Origin: Bacteroidales bacterium
Lineage (GTDB): Bacteria > Bacteroidota > Bacteroidia > Bacteroidales > Muribaculaceae
Length of the DNA: 42,632 bases
Assembly (NCBI GenBank): GCA_014800735.1
Contig: JAAVFP010000040.1
Span: 1-42,632, forward strand
Direction of reading: 5' to 3'
Position 1 is the first letter of the stretch, and the number at the start of each line of letters is the position of its first letter. The notes beneath the pieces are model-generated. The model saw only the letters and a program-made list of their open reading frames with translations. It was not told where the DNA came from and searched no databases. A program made the translations under genes and the position numbers. Positions 16,888 through 25,331 of the stretch are shown one piece after another.

Positions 16888-19308
16888 TTATTCCACATTC
16901 CCGTCCTTTTTGGCCAAAGCGAGCTTAATCACCTCGGCGGCGGAGTCCACAAACGTGAATTCAAGGCCTTCGCGGTAGGACGCGGGTATGTCCTCTATGT
17001 CGCGGCGGTTCTGCTGGGACAGCACCAGATGAGTGAGCCCTTCGCGCTTGGCAGCCAGGATTTTTTCGCGTATGCCGCCAACGGGGAGCACTTTGCCTCG
17101 CAGAGTGATTTCGCCTGTCATGGCCAGGCCGGGAATCACAGGCACGCCGGTGAAGGTGGAAACGATGGATGTGGCGATGGTGATGCCGGCCGAAGGACCA
17201 TCCTTGGGCACGGCACCCTCGGGGAAGTGTATGTGAAGGGTCCGTCCTTCGAAAGCCTCGGGGGCTATGCCGAGCGCCCGGGCATTGGAACGCACCCACT
17301 GGAAAGCCACGCTTGCCGATTCCTTCATCACGTCGCCCAGTTTGCCGGTGAGAGTGAGGTTGCCGATGGATTTATCAGGAGCTGCCGACAGCGAGGACTC
17401 CACCTGGAGCACTTCGCCGCCAACTTCGGTCCATGCCAGGCCGTTGACCAGGCCGGGGATGCTGGCAGTGTCGGCCTCGGAGTGCGTGTAGGGGGCAAGG
17501 CCCAGCAGGCCGTAGAGGTCGCTCTTCTGTATAGGGTCGGGGAAGCTCTCGCCCTTCATCTGCGCAAGCACATGCTTGCGGCCCAGGGCCGAAAGGCGTT
17601 TTTCGAGCGTGCGCACACCGCTTTCGCTGGTGTAGTCCGAAATCACGGCGGCAAGAGCCTCGTCGGTGATATTTATTTCAGTGTCAAGCTCCTTGGCCAC
17701 ACGGGGAATGAGGTAGCGGCGGGCAATCTCCATCTTTTCCTCGCGCAGATAACCGTCGATGTTGATAATCTCCATGCGGTCAAGCAGCGGGCGCGAAATG
17801 GTGCTCAGGGTGTTGGCGGTGGCAATGAAGAGGACGTCCGACAGGTCGTAGTCGATGTCCACATAATTATCATGGAAGCGGCAGTTCTGCTCGGGGTCAA
17901 GCACCTCGAGCAGAGCAGCTCCGGGGTCGCCCTTGTAGTCGGCACCGATTTTATCAATTTCGTCGAGCACAATCACGGGGTTCACCACCTTGGCGCGCTT
18001 GATAGCGTCGATAATGCGGCCGGGCATGGCGCCGATGTAGGTGCGGCGGTGACCGCGGATTTCGGCCTCGTCGTGCAGTCCGCCGAAGCTCACACGTTCG
18101 TATACGCGGCCCAGCGCACGGGCCACTGATTTGCCAATCGAGGTTTTACCAACGCCGGGAGCGCCAACAAGGCAGAGAATGGGAGCCTTGCCGTCGGGCT
18201 TGTGCATCAGCACTGCAAGCTGCTCAAGCACACGCTCCTTCACTTTCTCCAGGCCGTAGTGATCCTCCTCAAGGATTTTTTCGGCCGCAGTGAAGTTGGT
18301 CTGGTCGTCGGTCCGTTCCTGCCATGGGAGCGCTATGAGCGTTTCGAGGTAGGAATACAACACCGAGTAGTCGGGCGAATTCGGGTTGTAGCGGCGCAGT
18401 TTCTCGCTCTCCTTCTGGAATAGTTCCCAAACCTTGTCGGGCATGCCACGCATTTCGGCCTTAGCCAGCAGTTCGTCCACCTCGTCGCCGTCGCCGTAGA
18501 GGGTTTCGCGGATAGCCTCCATCTGCTGTTGCAGGAACGCGTTGCGCTGGTTTTCCTCCATGCTTCGCTTGGCCTTGTTCATGATGTTCTGTGTGAGCTT
18601 CATCTGCTCCTCGAACACTCCGACGAAGCCCAGCAGACTGAAGGCACGGCTCATCACGGTTCGTGCGGCCAGCAGTTCGTTCTTGTTCTCGACTGTGATG
18701 GGAAGATTGGTGCACAGGTAGTTGAGCATGTCAACATCGTCGCGTATCTGGCCCAGCACGTTGCGGATGCCCGTGGGGTCGGAGCTTTCAAGTGTTTTAT
18801 TGACCATTGTGCGTATCTGCGCGCACGTGGCCTCGAACTCCATCTGCTGGTTTTCGGTGGGCAGGGGGTCTTCTATAAGTTTTACCCGCGCATAAAGGCG
18901 GCCGGGTTTCTGGTTCTCGCCCTTGCCTTTGCCCATGATGCGGAACTTGCCTCGGGCGCGCACAAAAGCAATGCGCACGCCGTCCGGACGCTCGAACACA
19001 TTGAGCACATCGGCCACCGTGCCGTAGTGGTAGAGGCCGGTCGATATTTTAGGTTCTTCCTCGTGGGGGTCCGTCTGGCACACGATGCCGATGGGGAAAG
19101 GCCCTGCGTTGGCATCGCTTGCAAGCGAAATGGAGGCGGGGCGCCCCAGTTCCATTGTGGTGTGCTGCCCCGGGAACAGCACGAGATTGCGGGTGGGAAG
19201 GAGTGGTAGATTATTTTCGTCAGGCTGACCGTCGAAGCGCGTCAGGTCGATTTCTATTTTCTGAATGCCGTAGGGAAGCTCGCCGCCTCCGTCGTTGAAG
19301 TTATCCAT
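16888..19308 (-). CDS. lon: ATP-dependent protease Lon
   Basis: Cytosolic AAA+ serine protease of 806 aa. Order: N-terminal substrate-binding domain ([15 protein letters not shown]), coiled-coil region, AAA+ module with Walker [32 protein letters not shown] and Walker [12 protein letters not shown], and the C-terminal peptidase domain with catalytic Ser706 in [10 protein letters not shown] and Lys749 in [11 protein letters not shown], 43 residues apart as in the family. Length is typical. It stands alone, with its own -7 box upstream; the mlaE promoter lies just after its stop. Confidence 0.97.
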   Translation of the reverse strand: MDNFNDGGGELPYGIQKIEIDLTRFDGQPDENNLPLLPTRNLVLFPGQHTTMELGRPASISLASDANAGPFPIGIVCQTDPHEEEPKISTGLYHYGTVADVLNVFERPDGVRIAFVRARGKFRIMGKGKGENQKPGRLYARVKLIEDPLPTENQQMEFEATCAQIRTMVNKTLESSDPTGIRNVLGQIRDDVDMLNYLCTNLPITVENKNELLAARTVMSRAFSLLGFVGVFEEQMKLTQNIMNKAKRSMEENQRNAFLQQQMEAIRETLYGDGDEVDELLAKAEMRGMPDKVWELFQKESEKLRRYNPNSPDYSVLYSYLETLIALPWQERTDDQTNFTAAEKILEEDHYGLEKVKERVLEQLAVLMHKPDGKAPILCLVGAPGVGKTSIGKSVARALGRVYERVSFGGLHDEAEIRGHRRTYIGAMPGRIIDAIKRAKVVNPVIVLDEIDKIGADYKGDPGAALLEVLDPEQNCRFHDNYVDIDYDLSDVLFIATANTLSTISRPLLDRMEIINIDGYLREEKMEIARRYLIPRVAKELDTEINITDEALAAVISDYTSESGVRTLEKRLSALGRKHVLAQMKGESFPDPIQKSDLYGLLGLAPYTHSEADTASIPGLVNGLAWTEVGGEVLQVESSLSAAPDKSIGNLTLTGKLGDVMKESASVAFQWVRSNARALGIAPEAFEGRTLHIHFPEGAVPKDGPSAGITIATSIVSTFTGVPVIPGLAMTGEITLRGKVLPVGGIREKILAAKREGLTHLVLSQQNRRDIEDIPASYREGLEFTFVDSAAEVIKLALAKKDGNVE

Positions 19309-19342
19309 ATATTAAGATGAGTGTCTTTGCAAAAACAGGTTA

Positions 19343-19350
19343 CAAATTTA
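19343..19350 (-). promoter_or_regulatory. -7 element upstream of lon
   Basis: Minus strand TAAATTTG, 34 bases before the lon ATG, matches TAnnTTTG. No TTTG at the right distance upstream, so the -33 part is weak. I see no obvious heat-shock operator. Confidence 0.5.
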
Positions 19351-19400
19351 CGCATTTTTTTCCACATACGCCCTCACCATGCGTCACCCTATTAAAAAAT

Positions 19401-19416
19401 TATGTTTTCAAACATA
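19401..19416. promoter_or_regulatory. Palindrome upstream of the EF-G2 gene, candidate regulator site
   Basis: TATGTTTTCAAACATA is a perfect palindrome with 7-bp arms around TC. It lies about 54 bases upstream of the initiation point expected from the weak box TAAATTGC (19449-19456). In Bacteroides the second EF-G gene is reported to be under a CRP-like carbon-starvation regulator (Cur), so an activator site is expected in this area; that this palindrome is it is inference. Confidence 0.35.
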
Positions 19417-19530
19417 TCGGAATTTTGCGCTATGTGAAAATTTCTGAGTAAATTGCGGCCACAATTAGAAAAATTGTTTCACCGAGGCGACTGCTACCAT
19501 AATTTATTGTCGCCAAATCATGATACCAGT

Positions 19531-21684
19531 ATGAAAATCTACAAAACCAAGGAAATCAAAAACATCGCCCTGCTCGGTAGCAAGGGCTCCGGTAAAACCA
19601 CGCTCGCTGAGGCCATGCTCTTCGAGTGTGGAGTGATAAAACGCCGCGGCACCGTAGGCGCCGGCAACACAGTGACGGACTACTTTCCCGTGGAGAAAGA
19701 ATACGGCTACTCGGTTTTCTCCACCGTTTTCTATGCCGAATTCCTCAACAAGAAACTCAATGTAATCGACTGCCCCGGAGCTGATGACTTCGTGGGTAGC
19801 GCCATCACCGCTCTCAACGTCACCGATACGGGCGTGATTGTGGTGAACTCGCAGTACGGCGTGGAAGTGGGCACCCAGAACATTTTCCGCACCGCCACCA
19901 AGCTTCACAAACCTATCATCTTCGCTCTCAATCAGCTCGATGGCGAGAAAGCCGACTACGAGAACGTGATGGAGCAGATGCGCGAAACATTCGGCTCGAA
20001 AGTCGTTGCCGTGCAGTATCCCCTGGCATGCGGCCCCGGCTTCAACGCGATGATCGACGTGCTGCTGATGAAAAAATACTCCTGGGGCCCCGACGGCGGC
20101 ACTCCCAAAATCGAGGAAATTCCCGATGCGGAAATGCCCAAGGCTCTTGAGCTCCACAAAGCGCTTGTGGAAGCTGCCGCCGAGAACGACGATACCCTGA
20201 TGGAGAAATTCTTTGACGATACCCCTCTCACCGAGGACGAACTGCGCCTGGGTATCCGCCTCGGCCTGGTGAAGAATTCGATATATCCGGTGTTCTGCGT
20301 GAGCGCCGAAAAGGACATGGGCGTGCGCCGAATGATGGAATTCCTTGGCAACGTTGTGCCCTTCGTGGATGAAATGCCCGCTCCCGTTGATGTTCAGGGC
20401 AACGAAGTGGCTCCCGACCCGGCCGGTCCGCTGAGCCTCTTTGTGTTCAAAACCACCGTTGAGCCCCACATCGGCGAGGTGAGCTACTTCAAGGTGATGA
20501 GCGGCACCCTCAAGGCCGGCATGGACCTTGACAATGTGACCCGCGGCTCCAAGGAGCGCCTGGCTCAGATTTTCTGCGTGTGCGGCCAGATCCGCACGGC
20601 TATCGACGAGCTCCAGGCAGGCGACATAGGCGCTGCCGTGAAACTCAAGGACGTACGCACCGGCAACACCCTGGACGAAAAGGGTTGCGAAATTGCATTC
20701 GACTTCATCAAATATCCGGCTCCGAAATATCAGCGTGCCATCCGCCCCGTCACCGAGGCCGATGCCGAGAAGCTTTCGCAGATTCTTACCCGCATGCACG
20801 AGGAGGACCCCACCTGGGTTGTTGAGCAGTCCAAGGAACTAAAGCAGACCCTGCTCAAAGGTCAGGGCGAGTTCCACCTGCGCACGCTGAAATGGCGCGT
20901 TGAGAACAACGACAAACTCCCCGTGGTGTTCGAAGAGCCCAAAATCCCCTACCGCGAAACCATCACCAAGGCTGCCCGCGCCGACTATCGCCACAAGAAG
21001 CAGTCGGGTGGTTCGGGTCAGTTCGGCGAGGTTCACCTCATCATCGAGCCCTACACCGAAGGCATGCCCGCACCGGATTCCTACCGCTTCGGCAACCAGG
21101 AATTCAAGATGAACGTGCGCGACACCCAGGAAATCCCCCTGGCATGGGGCGGCAAGCTGGTGGTGTGCAACTGCATCGTGGGCGGTGCTATCGATGCCCG
21201 CTTTATCCCGGCTATTGTCAAGGGCCTGATGGACCGCATGGAGCAGGGCCCGCTCACAGGCTCGTATGCCCGCGACGTGCGTGTGTGCATCTACGACGGC
21301 AAGATGCACCCCGTTGACTCCAACGAAATCTCCTTCCGCCTGGCAGCCCGCAACGCTTTCAGCGAAGCTTTCCGCGCATCCAATCCCAAGGTGCTCGAAC
21401 CTGTCTACGACGTTGAGGTTCACACTCCGGCCGACGTTATGGGCGACGTTATCAGCGACCTCCAGGGCCGCCGCGCTATCATCATGGGCATGGAGTCGGA
21501 CAACGGTTTCGAGAAAGTAATTGCACGCGTTCCCCTCAAGGAAATGTCCAACTACTCCACCGCCCTGAGCTCCATCACCGGTGGCCGCTCGTCGTTCACC
21601 ATGAAGTTCGCAAGCTACGAACTGGTACCCGCCGACGTTCAGGACAAGCTCCTGAAGGACTACGCCGAAAGCAATGCAGAATAA
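19531..21684 (+). CDS. fusA2: EF-G paralog (EF-G2 type) lacking the catalytic histidine
   Basis: A 717-aa translation factor with all EF-G domains: G domain (P-loop GSKGSGKT, residues 16-23), domain II, III (AEKLSQILTRMHEEDPTW), IV (GSGQFGEVHLIIEP) and V (DVMGDVISDLQGRRAIIMGM). Three changes separate it from canonical EF-G: the G3 motif is DCPGADDF, so Ala84 replaces the His of DTPGH that supports GTP hydrolysis; G4 is NQLD instead of NKxD; and the switch I GITI Thr is replaced (EYGYSVF). Bacteroides thetaiotaomicron has a second EF-G reported to work without GTP hydrolysis during carbon starvation; this is a likely ortholog. TetQ-type ribosome protection seems less likely given the P-loop and domain IV. 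The ATG of MKIYKTKEIK is chosen; upstream codons look non-coding. Confidence 0.9.
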   Translation: MKIYKTKEIKNIALLGSKGSGKTTLAEAMLFECGVIKRRGTVGAGNTVTDYFPVEKEYGYSVFSTVFYAEFLNKKLNVIDCPGADDFVGSAITALNVTDTGVIVVNSQYGVEVGTQNIFRTATKLHKPIIFALNQLDGEKADYENVMEQMRETFGSKVVAVQYPLACGPGFNAMIDVLLMKKYSWGPDGGTPKIEEIPDAEMPKALELHKALVEAAAENDDTLMEKFFDDTPLTEDELRLGIRLGLVKNSIYPVFCVSAEKDMGVRRMMEFLGNVVPFVDEMPAPVDVQGNEVAPDPAGPLSLFVFKTTVEPHIGEVSYFKVMSGTLKAGMDLDNVTRGSKERLAQIFCVCGQIRTAIDELQAGDIGAAVKLKDVRTGNTLDEKGCEIAFDFIKYPAPKYQRAIRPVTEADAEKLSQILTRMHEEDPTWVVEQSKELKQTLLKGQGEFHLRTLKWRVENNDKLPVVFEEPKIPYRETITKAARADYRHKKQSGGSGQFGEVHLIIEPYTEGMPAPDSYRFGNQEFKMNVRDTQEIPLAWGGKLVVCNCIVGGAIDARFIPAIVKGLMDRMEQGPLTGSYARDVRVCIYDGKMHPVDSNEISFRLAARNAFSEAFRASNPKVLEPVYDVEVHTPADVMGDVISDLQGRRAIIMGMESDNGFEKVIARVPLKEMSNYSTALSSITGGRSSFTMKFASYELVPADVQDKLLKDYAESNAE

Positions 21685-21710
21685 TCTATCCTTCTGATAC
21701 TGAATAACAC

Positions 21711-21741
21711 GAGGGTGCTCCGACTTTGTCGAAGCACCCTC
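21711..21741. terminator. Bidirectional terminator between EF-G2 and the NERD gene
   Basis: Strong hairpin: GAGGGTGCT at 21711-21719 pairs with AGCACCCTC at 21733-21741, extended by CGAC/GTCG around a short loop and followed by CTTTCGTTT. It sits between two convergent genes. Confidence 0.85.
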
Positions 21742-21753
21742 TTTCGTTTATCC

Positions 21754-22647
21754 TTAATCAGCTTTGGTGGTGAAGCGGCAGGTGGGATAATTCTCGCAGC
21801 CCAAGAAACGGCCATAGGCTCCCTTGCGCTTTTCCAGGCGCCCTCCGCATCGGGGACAGATGCCGCGCGATATGTCGCGTGCCACTTCGCGTCCTACTTT
21901 CTTGACGTATTCCGTGTGCTCGTGGCGGCTACGGCGGCTGCGGTCGTTGCAGCGGACAATGTCGTCCACTATCATTTCCACCTCGTCGCGGTCAATCAGC
22001 GGTTTGCGGCGCTTGATTTCGGGCAGAAGGCCGAACAGACCTGTAATGATTTTGCTGTCGTCCAGCACCGGGCGGCTGCCCCACTGCCACCAGTGCTTCC
22101 GTGCAAGTGCCGGGATGAGCGTGCGGCTCACACGCTTGTCGGGCAGCAGGGTGCGCTCCTCCACAAAATCGTCAACTGAAATATCGAGCTTTCGGGCATC
22201 CGTGAACACCACCATGGACACAAACAGCCCCGGGTCAAGCTCAGGCATCAGTTTGCGCAGTGCACGGATATGGCCCTCGTTCTGCAACAGAGGATTATAG
22301 AAGGTACGCTCCTCACCGTGCGGGGTTGTTTGCGTCCAGTTCTGGGCGTGCTCACTGCCGCGGATGGCACCGCTGAGGCGCTTGGTTTCGATTACGAACA
22401 CTCCGCGTGTGCTCACCACAATGTGGTCAATCTGTGTGGTTGCACCTGTTGGACCCGATGGAAGGAGTACGTCGCTTATCACCGTGTAGAATCGCCGCGG
22501 CAGGCGCGCAAGCTGGCGGGCCACACGCCGTTCGCCCTCGCGCCCGGCTCGCGCCGCCCTGCCCCGCTGCCATCGCCAGGCAAGGAATACTATTATAAAT
22601 AAGACTACTACTGCTGCAATTATCTCCATAACTCGGGTTAATATCAT
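21754..22647 (-). CDS. NERD-domain nuclease-like membrane protein with topoisomerase-type zinc finger
   Basis: The 297-aa protein has one N-terminal membrane helix (MEIIAAVVVLFIIVFLAW), then a NERD domain with the PD-(D/E)XK-like core QIDHIVVSTRGVFVIETK (D74, E87, K89), and a C-terminal zinc ribbon of the topoisomerase I type (C264 PRC267 ... LGC284 ENYPTC290). Such a combination suggests a membrane-anchored protein that acts on DNA, but the physiological role of NERD proteins is not settled. The first ATG is used; a second ATG six codons in gives a cleaner membrane helix start. Monocistronic. Confidence 0.85.
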   Translation of the reverse strand: MILTRVMEIIAAVVVLFIIVFLAWRWQRGRAARAGREGERRVARQLARLPRRFYTVISDVLLPSGPTGATTQIDHIVVSTRGVFVIETKRLSGAIRGSEHAQNWTQTTPHGEERTFYNPLLQNEGHIRALRKLMPELDPGLFVSMVVFTDARKLDISVDDFVEERTLLPDKRVSRTLIPALARKHWWQWGSRPVLDDSKIITGLFGLLPEIKRRKPLIDRDEVEMIVDDIVRCNDRSRRSRHEHTEYVKKVGREVARDISRGICPRCGGRLEKRKGAYGRFLGCENYPTCRFTTKAD

Positions 22648-22715
22648 AAAATAAGAGCGTGAATTTTAATCTTTTGATTCCTTCATATAGAATCATTTAA
22701 AAAATAAACACACTC

Positions 22716-22760
22716 CAAAAAATTCAGGGTCGTACCCCACAATTGTGAGTACGGCCCTGA
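22716..22760 (-). terminator. Terminator of the TapB-like gene
   Basis: On the minus strand a hairpin (22724-22735 with 22749-22760; TCAGGG and CGTAC arms, one mismatch) is followed by ATTTTTTGG, a classic intrinsic terminator just after the stop of the gene. Confidence 0.85.
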
Positions 22761-22778
22761 TATTGGGTGCTGAAGCGA

Positions 22779-23522
22779 TTACTCGGCGAGCGACTTGAGG
22801 GTCTGTTCGCTGATAACCTTGCCTTTCTTGTCGGTATCCACGGTTTTAACCACACCTACGCCCTTGGCAAACCAAGTGGTGCTGAGCAGATTTTCAACCG
22901 GACCACCCATGGCACGCTTGGTGGCATATTCCACTTTGAGGCAGTTGAACTTGCCGGCGGGAGTTTCGATTTCCTCGAAACCTTTGTATACGCCTTTGCT
23001 GATGGTGATTGTCATGTTCTGGGTGCCCATAGTGCAGCGGAGAATCGATTTATCGAATGTAGCATCCATCTCGGGGTCTTCGGGCAGAGGCATGGAAAGC
23101 TCGCCGCGCACCTTCATGGCTTTGTTCAGCTCAATGAGGTCCTGCTCGGTGGGAGTGTGGCCCGAGGCCGAAGCAGCCTGCACGAGCATGTCGACTATGA
23201 ATGCCTTGAAGTCATCGGCAGTCATCATGGTGTAGGTCGTAACCTTGTCGGCAGGATTGTAGCTATAGGTGCTGAAGGTGCTCATTTCGCCGCTGAACAG
23301 GTCGCCGGGGATTGTTTCTTTTTCTTCCACGCGGGCGGTAATCACACCATCGGCGGCGGTCTGAACCGAAATCACAGTGCCGTTGATGTCGGATTCAACG
23401 TTGCCTTCGGTAATCTTCTGGGTAGTGACGAAAGTTTTGCCTTCGGTGGTGGGCATATACTGGGCCGATGCAGCGGTGCAACCGAGCACCAGAGCAGCCG
23501 CTAAATTAATGATATATTTCAT
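22779..23522 (-). CDS. TapB-like (DUF3108-related) secreted protein
   Basis: A 247-aa protein with a signal peptide (MKYIINLAAALVLGCTAASA, cleavage before QYMP). The mature part is beta-rich; the end shows the pattern TPAGKFNCLKVEYATK followed by TTWFAKGVGVVKT, as in TapB/DUF3108 proteins of Bacteroidota, where a WYA-GVG-like stretch closes a beta-sandwich. A Cys at residue 15 is preceded by LVLG, but the following AASA suggests normal signal peptidase I cleavage; a lipoprotein is possible. Function unknown. It has its own promoter and terminator. Confidence 0.75.
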   Translation of the reverse strand: MKYIINLAAALVLGCTAASAQYMPTTEGKTFVTTQKITEGNVESDINGTVISVQTAADGVITARVEEKETIPGDLFSGEMSTFSTYSYNPADKVTTYTMMTADDFKAFIVDMLVQAASASGHTPTEQDLIELNKAMKVRGELSMPLPEDPEMDATFDKSILRCTMGTQNMTITISKGVYKGFEEIETPAGKFNCLKVEYATKRAMGGPVENLLSTTWFAKGVGVVKTVDTDKKGKVISEQTLKSLAE

Positions 23523-23553
23523 GTCGGGAACTATAATGTTGTGATTTATACCG

Positions 23554-23584
23554 CAAAGGTACTCAAATTTCTCCGAATTTCAAA
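23554..23584 (-). promoter_or_regulatory. Promoter of the TapB-like gene
   Basis: Minus strand TTTG (23581-23584), 19-base spacer, TACCTTTG (23554-23561): a full Bacteroidota -33/-7 match, about 32 bases before the ATG. Confidence 0.8.
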
Positions 23585-23744
23585 AAAACTGCAAATTTCG
23601 CCGCACATATTTGTTAACAAATATTGGCCATTCGTTAATCAACGCTAAATTTCTGACGCGATTTTAAACCAAAGTCCGACAAAGCCGTCATATAATCGTA
23701 AGCGAACCAAAAATGATTATTAACATTATAAACACATATAGATT

Positions 23745-24248
23745 ATGAACAAGAAAGCATTATTTGCCGGTATCATCGCACTCACCGGCGTATTCGCAAG
23801 CGCATCCGCCCAACAGCCTCAGCAGAATCAGGCAGCGTGCTGCACCGAGCAGTCCTGTGCCAAACCCACCAGCAAGGCATGCACCTTCAACCCCTTCGCA
23901 GGCCTCAACCTCACCGAGCAGCAGCAGGCCCAGATTGACGCCCTGAAGCAGGAGCAGAAGGCAGCACGCGAGGCTGCAAAGAAGGACAAAGCCGACCGCA
24001 AGCAGCAGGACCGCCAGCAGGCCAAGGACGCACGCGCTCAGAATCTGGCCAAAATCAAGGCCATCCTCACTCCTGAGCAGTACGTGACCTTCCTTGAGAA
24101 CAGCTACCTGAGCGCCGGTCAGGGACATCAGCAGAAAACTCGCCCCGCGCAGTTCCGCCCCGAACGCAAGTTCGATAAGTCGCAGATGAAAGCGAAGAAG
24201 ATGGACAAGGCCGAAAAGAGCGACAAAAGCGACAAGTCCAAAAAATAA
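23745..24248 (+). CDS. Spy/CpxP-like small periplasmic protein, Gln- and Lys-rich
   Basis: 167 aa with a clear signal peptide (MNKKALFAGIIALTGVFASA, cleaved after SA|QQ). A short Cys-rich stretch follows (C32, C33, C38, C46 in ACCTEQSCAK and KACTF). Then NLTEQQQAQIDALKQEQKAA and a long charged helix ending ILTPEQYVTFLENSYL: two LTPEQ-type motifs around a helix, as in Spy/CpxP-like envelope-stress chaperones (DUF4890-like in Bacteroides). The C-terminus is a Lys/Asp/Ser repeat tail (KAEKSDKSDKSKK). Probable envelope chaperone or metal-responsive protein; this is inference. No clear TAnnTTTG box upstream, so another sigma factor may be used. Confidence 0.65.
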   Translation: MNKKALFAGIIALTGVFASASAQQPQQNQAACCTEQSCAKPTSKACTFNPFAGLNLTEQQQAQIDALKQEQKAAREAAKKDKADRKQQDRQQAKDARAQNLAKIKAILTPEQYVTFLENSYLSAGQGHQQKTRPAQFRPERKFDKSQMKAKKMDKAEKSDKSDKSKK

Positions 24249-24274
24249 TCTACTATAACGGATTTCAAAAAGCC

Positions 24275-24540
24275 GTGCCAAAATGCATCAACGCGTCCGC
24301 AGGACGCAGAATTATCGTAACCCCGGTCGCCGGAGCCTTTGGGCGGAGGCGCCCGGGGTTAAACGCAACTAACAATGGCGTCCGAAGGCCGCCGAAAAGG
24401 TAGAATGCAGATTGTCATCCTTTTCGGCGGCCTTCGGACGCCTCATATTCTCTTTGCCTTTTCCCCGAACGCCTTCGCTAAAGCTACGGCGGTCGGGGTT
24501 ACGATAATTCAGCGTTCTCCGAACGCATGATTTTTGGCAC
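24275..24540. repeat. 266-bp compound palindromic element (REPIN/MITE-like)
   Basis: Ends: GTGCCAAAA at 24275-24283 against TTTTGGCAC at 24532-24540. Inside, two hairpins with related sequence (24293-24307 and 24512-24526), a perfect 17-bp outer arm pair (24309-24325 with 24494-24510), and a perfect 24-bp central inverted repeat (24377-24400 with 24419-24442, 18-base loop). Aligned without gaps, 24291-24337 and the reverse complement of 24482-24528 are about 80 percent identical, so the whole is a long imperfect inverted repeat. No open frame of note. It fills the space between the Spy-like gene and the nitroreductase and ends 25 bases before the latter's ATG. Confidence 0.9.
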
Positions 24541-24565
24541 TGGCGCTATTTTGTTTTATTACACT

Positions 24566-25234
24566 ATGTTACAAGCAATCAAGGATCGCCACTCGGTGCG
24601 GTCGTTTCTCCCCCGCCCTCTCGAAGCCAAAGCTGTGCAGACACTCGAGCGGATGATTGGCGAAATCAACCGTGAGCATGGGTTGGCAATAGCTCTGGTT
24701 ATCGACGAGCCGGATGCGTTCGGAAAATCCATCATGGCGCATTACGGCAAATTCACCGACGTGCGCAACTACTTTGTGATGGCCGGTCCCAAAGGCCCCG
24801 ATACCGAACGCCTGCTCGGATATTACGGCGAAAAACTTGTGCTGAAAGCCCAGGAACTGGGCCTTAACACTTGCTGGGTGGGCCTGACGTTCAAAAAGGA
24901 TGTGGCCGGAAGCGAAATTTCGTCCGATAACAAGGTGTACGCCGCCATAGCGCTTGGCTACGGCACTACTCAAGGGGTGCAACACAAAAGCAAGCGGCCC
25001 GAGCAGATTGATCCGAAAGTAGCCGAGGCTCCGGACTGGTACCGCCGCGGCATAGACGCCGCACTGCTCGCCCCCACGGCACTGAATCAGCAGAAGTTCC
25101 GCTTCAGCTGGCTTGGCGACAAGCGCGTGCGGGCCCGCAAAGGCTTCGGCTTCTTCACACGCATGGACCTCGGGATAGCCCAATGCCACCTCGAGCTGGC
25201 CGCCGCTCCCGAAACCGTAGAGTGGGAGTACTAA
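24566..25234 (+). CDS. Nitroreductase-family flavoprotein
   Basis: A 222-aa FMN oxidoreductase of the family with PF14512-type members (TM1586-like). The N-terminus AIKDRHSVRSFLPRPLE carries the RxSxR phosphate-binding motif for FMN. Other parts: YYGEKLVLKAQELGLNTCWV (typical helix before the active site), IALGYGTTQ, and a second half beginning with WYRRGIDAALLAPTALNQQK, which resembles a second nitroreductase FMN motif, ending FTRMDLGIAQCHLELAA. Substrate unknown. The ATG of MLQAIKDRHS is used; codons upstream in frame lie in the palindromic element. Its stop touches the next inverted repeat. Confidence 0.85.
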   Translation: MLQAIKDRHSVRSFLPRPLEAKAVQTLERMIGEINREHGLAIALVIDEPDAFGKSIMAHYGKFTDVRNYFVMAGPKGPDTERLLGYYGEKLVLKAQELGLNTCWVGLTFKKDVAGSEISSDNKVYAAIALGYGTTQGVQHKSKRPEQIDPKVAEAPDWYRRGIDAALLAPTALNQQKFRFSWLGDKRVRARKGFGFFTRMDLGIAQCHLELAAAPETVEWEY

Positions 25235-25317
25235 TATTGTAGGGACGTGCCTTTGGCACGTAGGCGTAAGTTCTTGATTTCCATGTCTACGTGCCAAAGG
25301 CACGTCCCTACAATATT
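25233..25317. repeat. Perfect 31-bp inverted repeat between convergent genes
   Basis: 25233-25263 and 25287-25317 are perfect reverse complements around a 23-base loop. Each arm contains the smaller palindrome GTGCCTTTGGCAC. The element begins at the last bases of the nitroreductase stop and ends 15 bases before the clc stop. No T tract, so it is more like a REP-type intergenic repeat than a standard terminator, though it could stop transcription from both sides. Confidence 0.9.
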
Positions 25318-25331
25318 GTGGAAAAATTCGG

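Noticed and set aside
19504-20799. A 431-codon open frame antisense to EF-G2
   Set aside because: Shadow of the EF-G codons; His/Val/Gly-rich and without domains.
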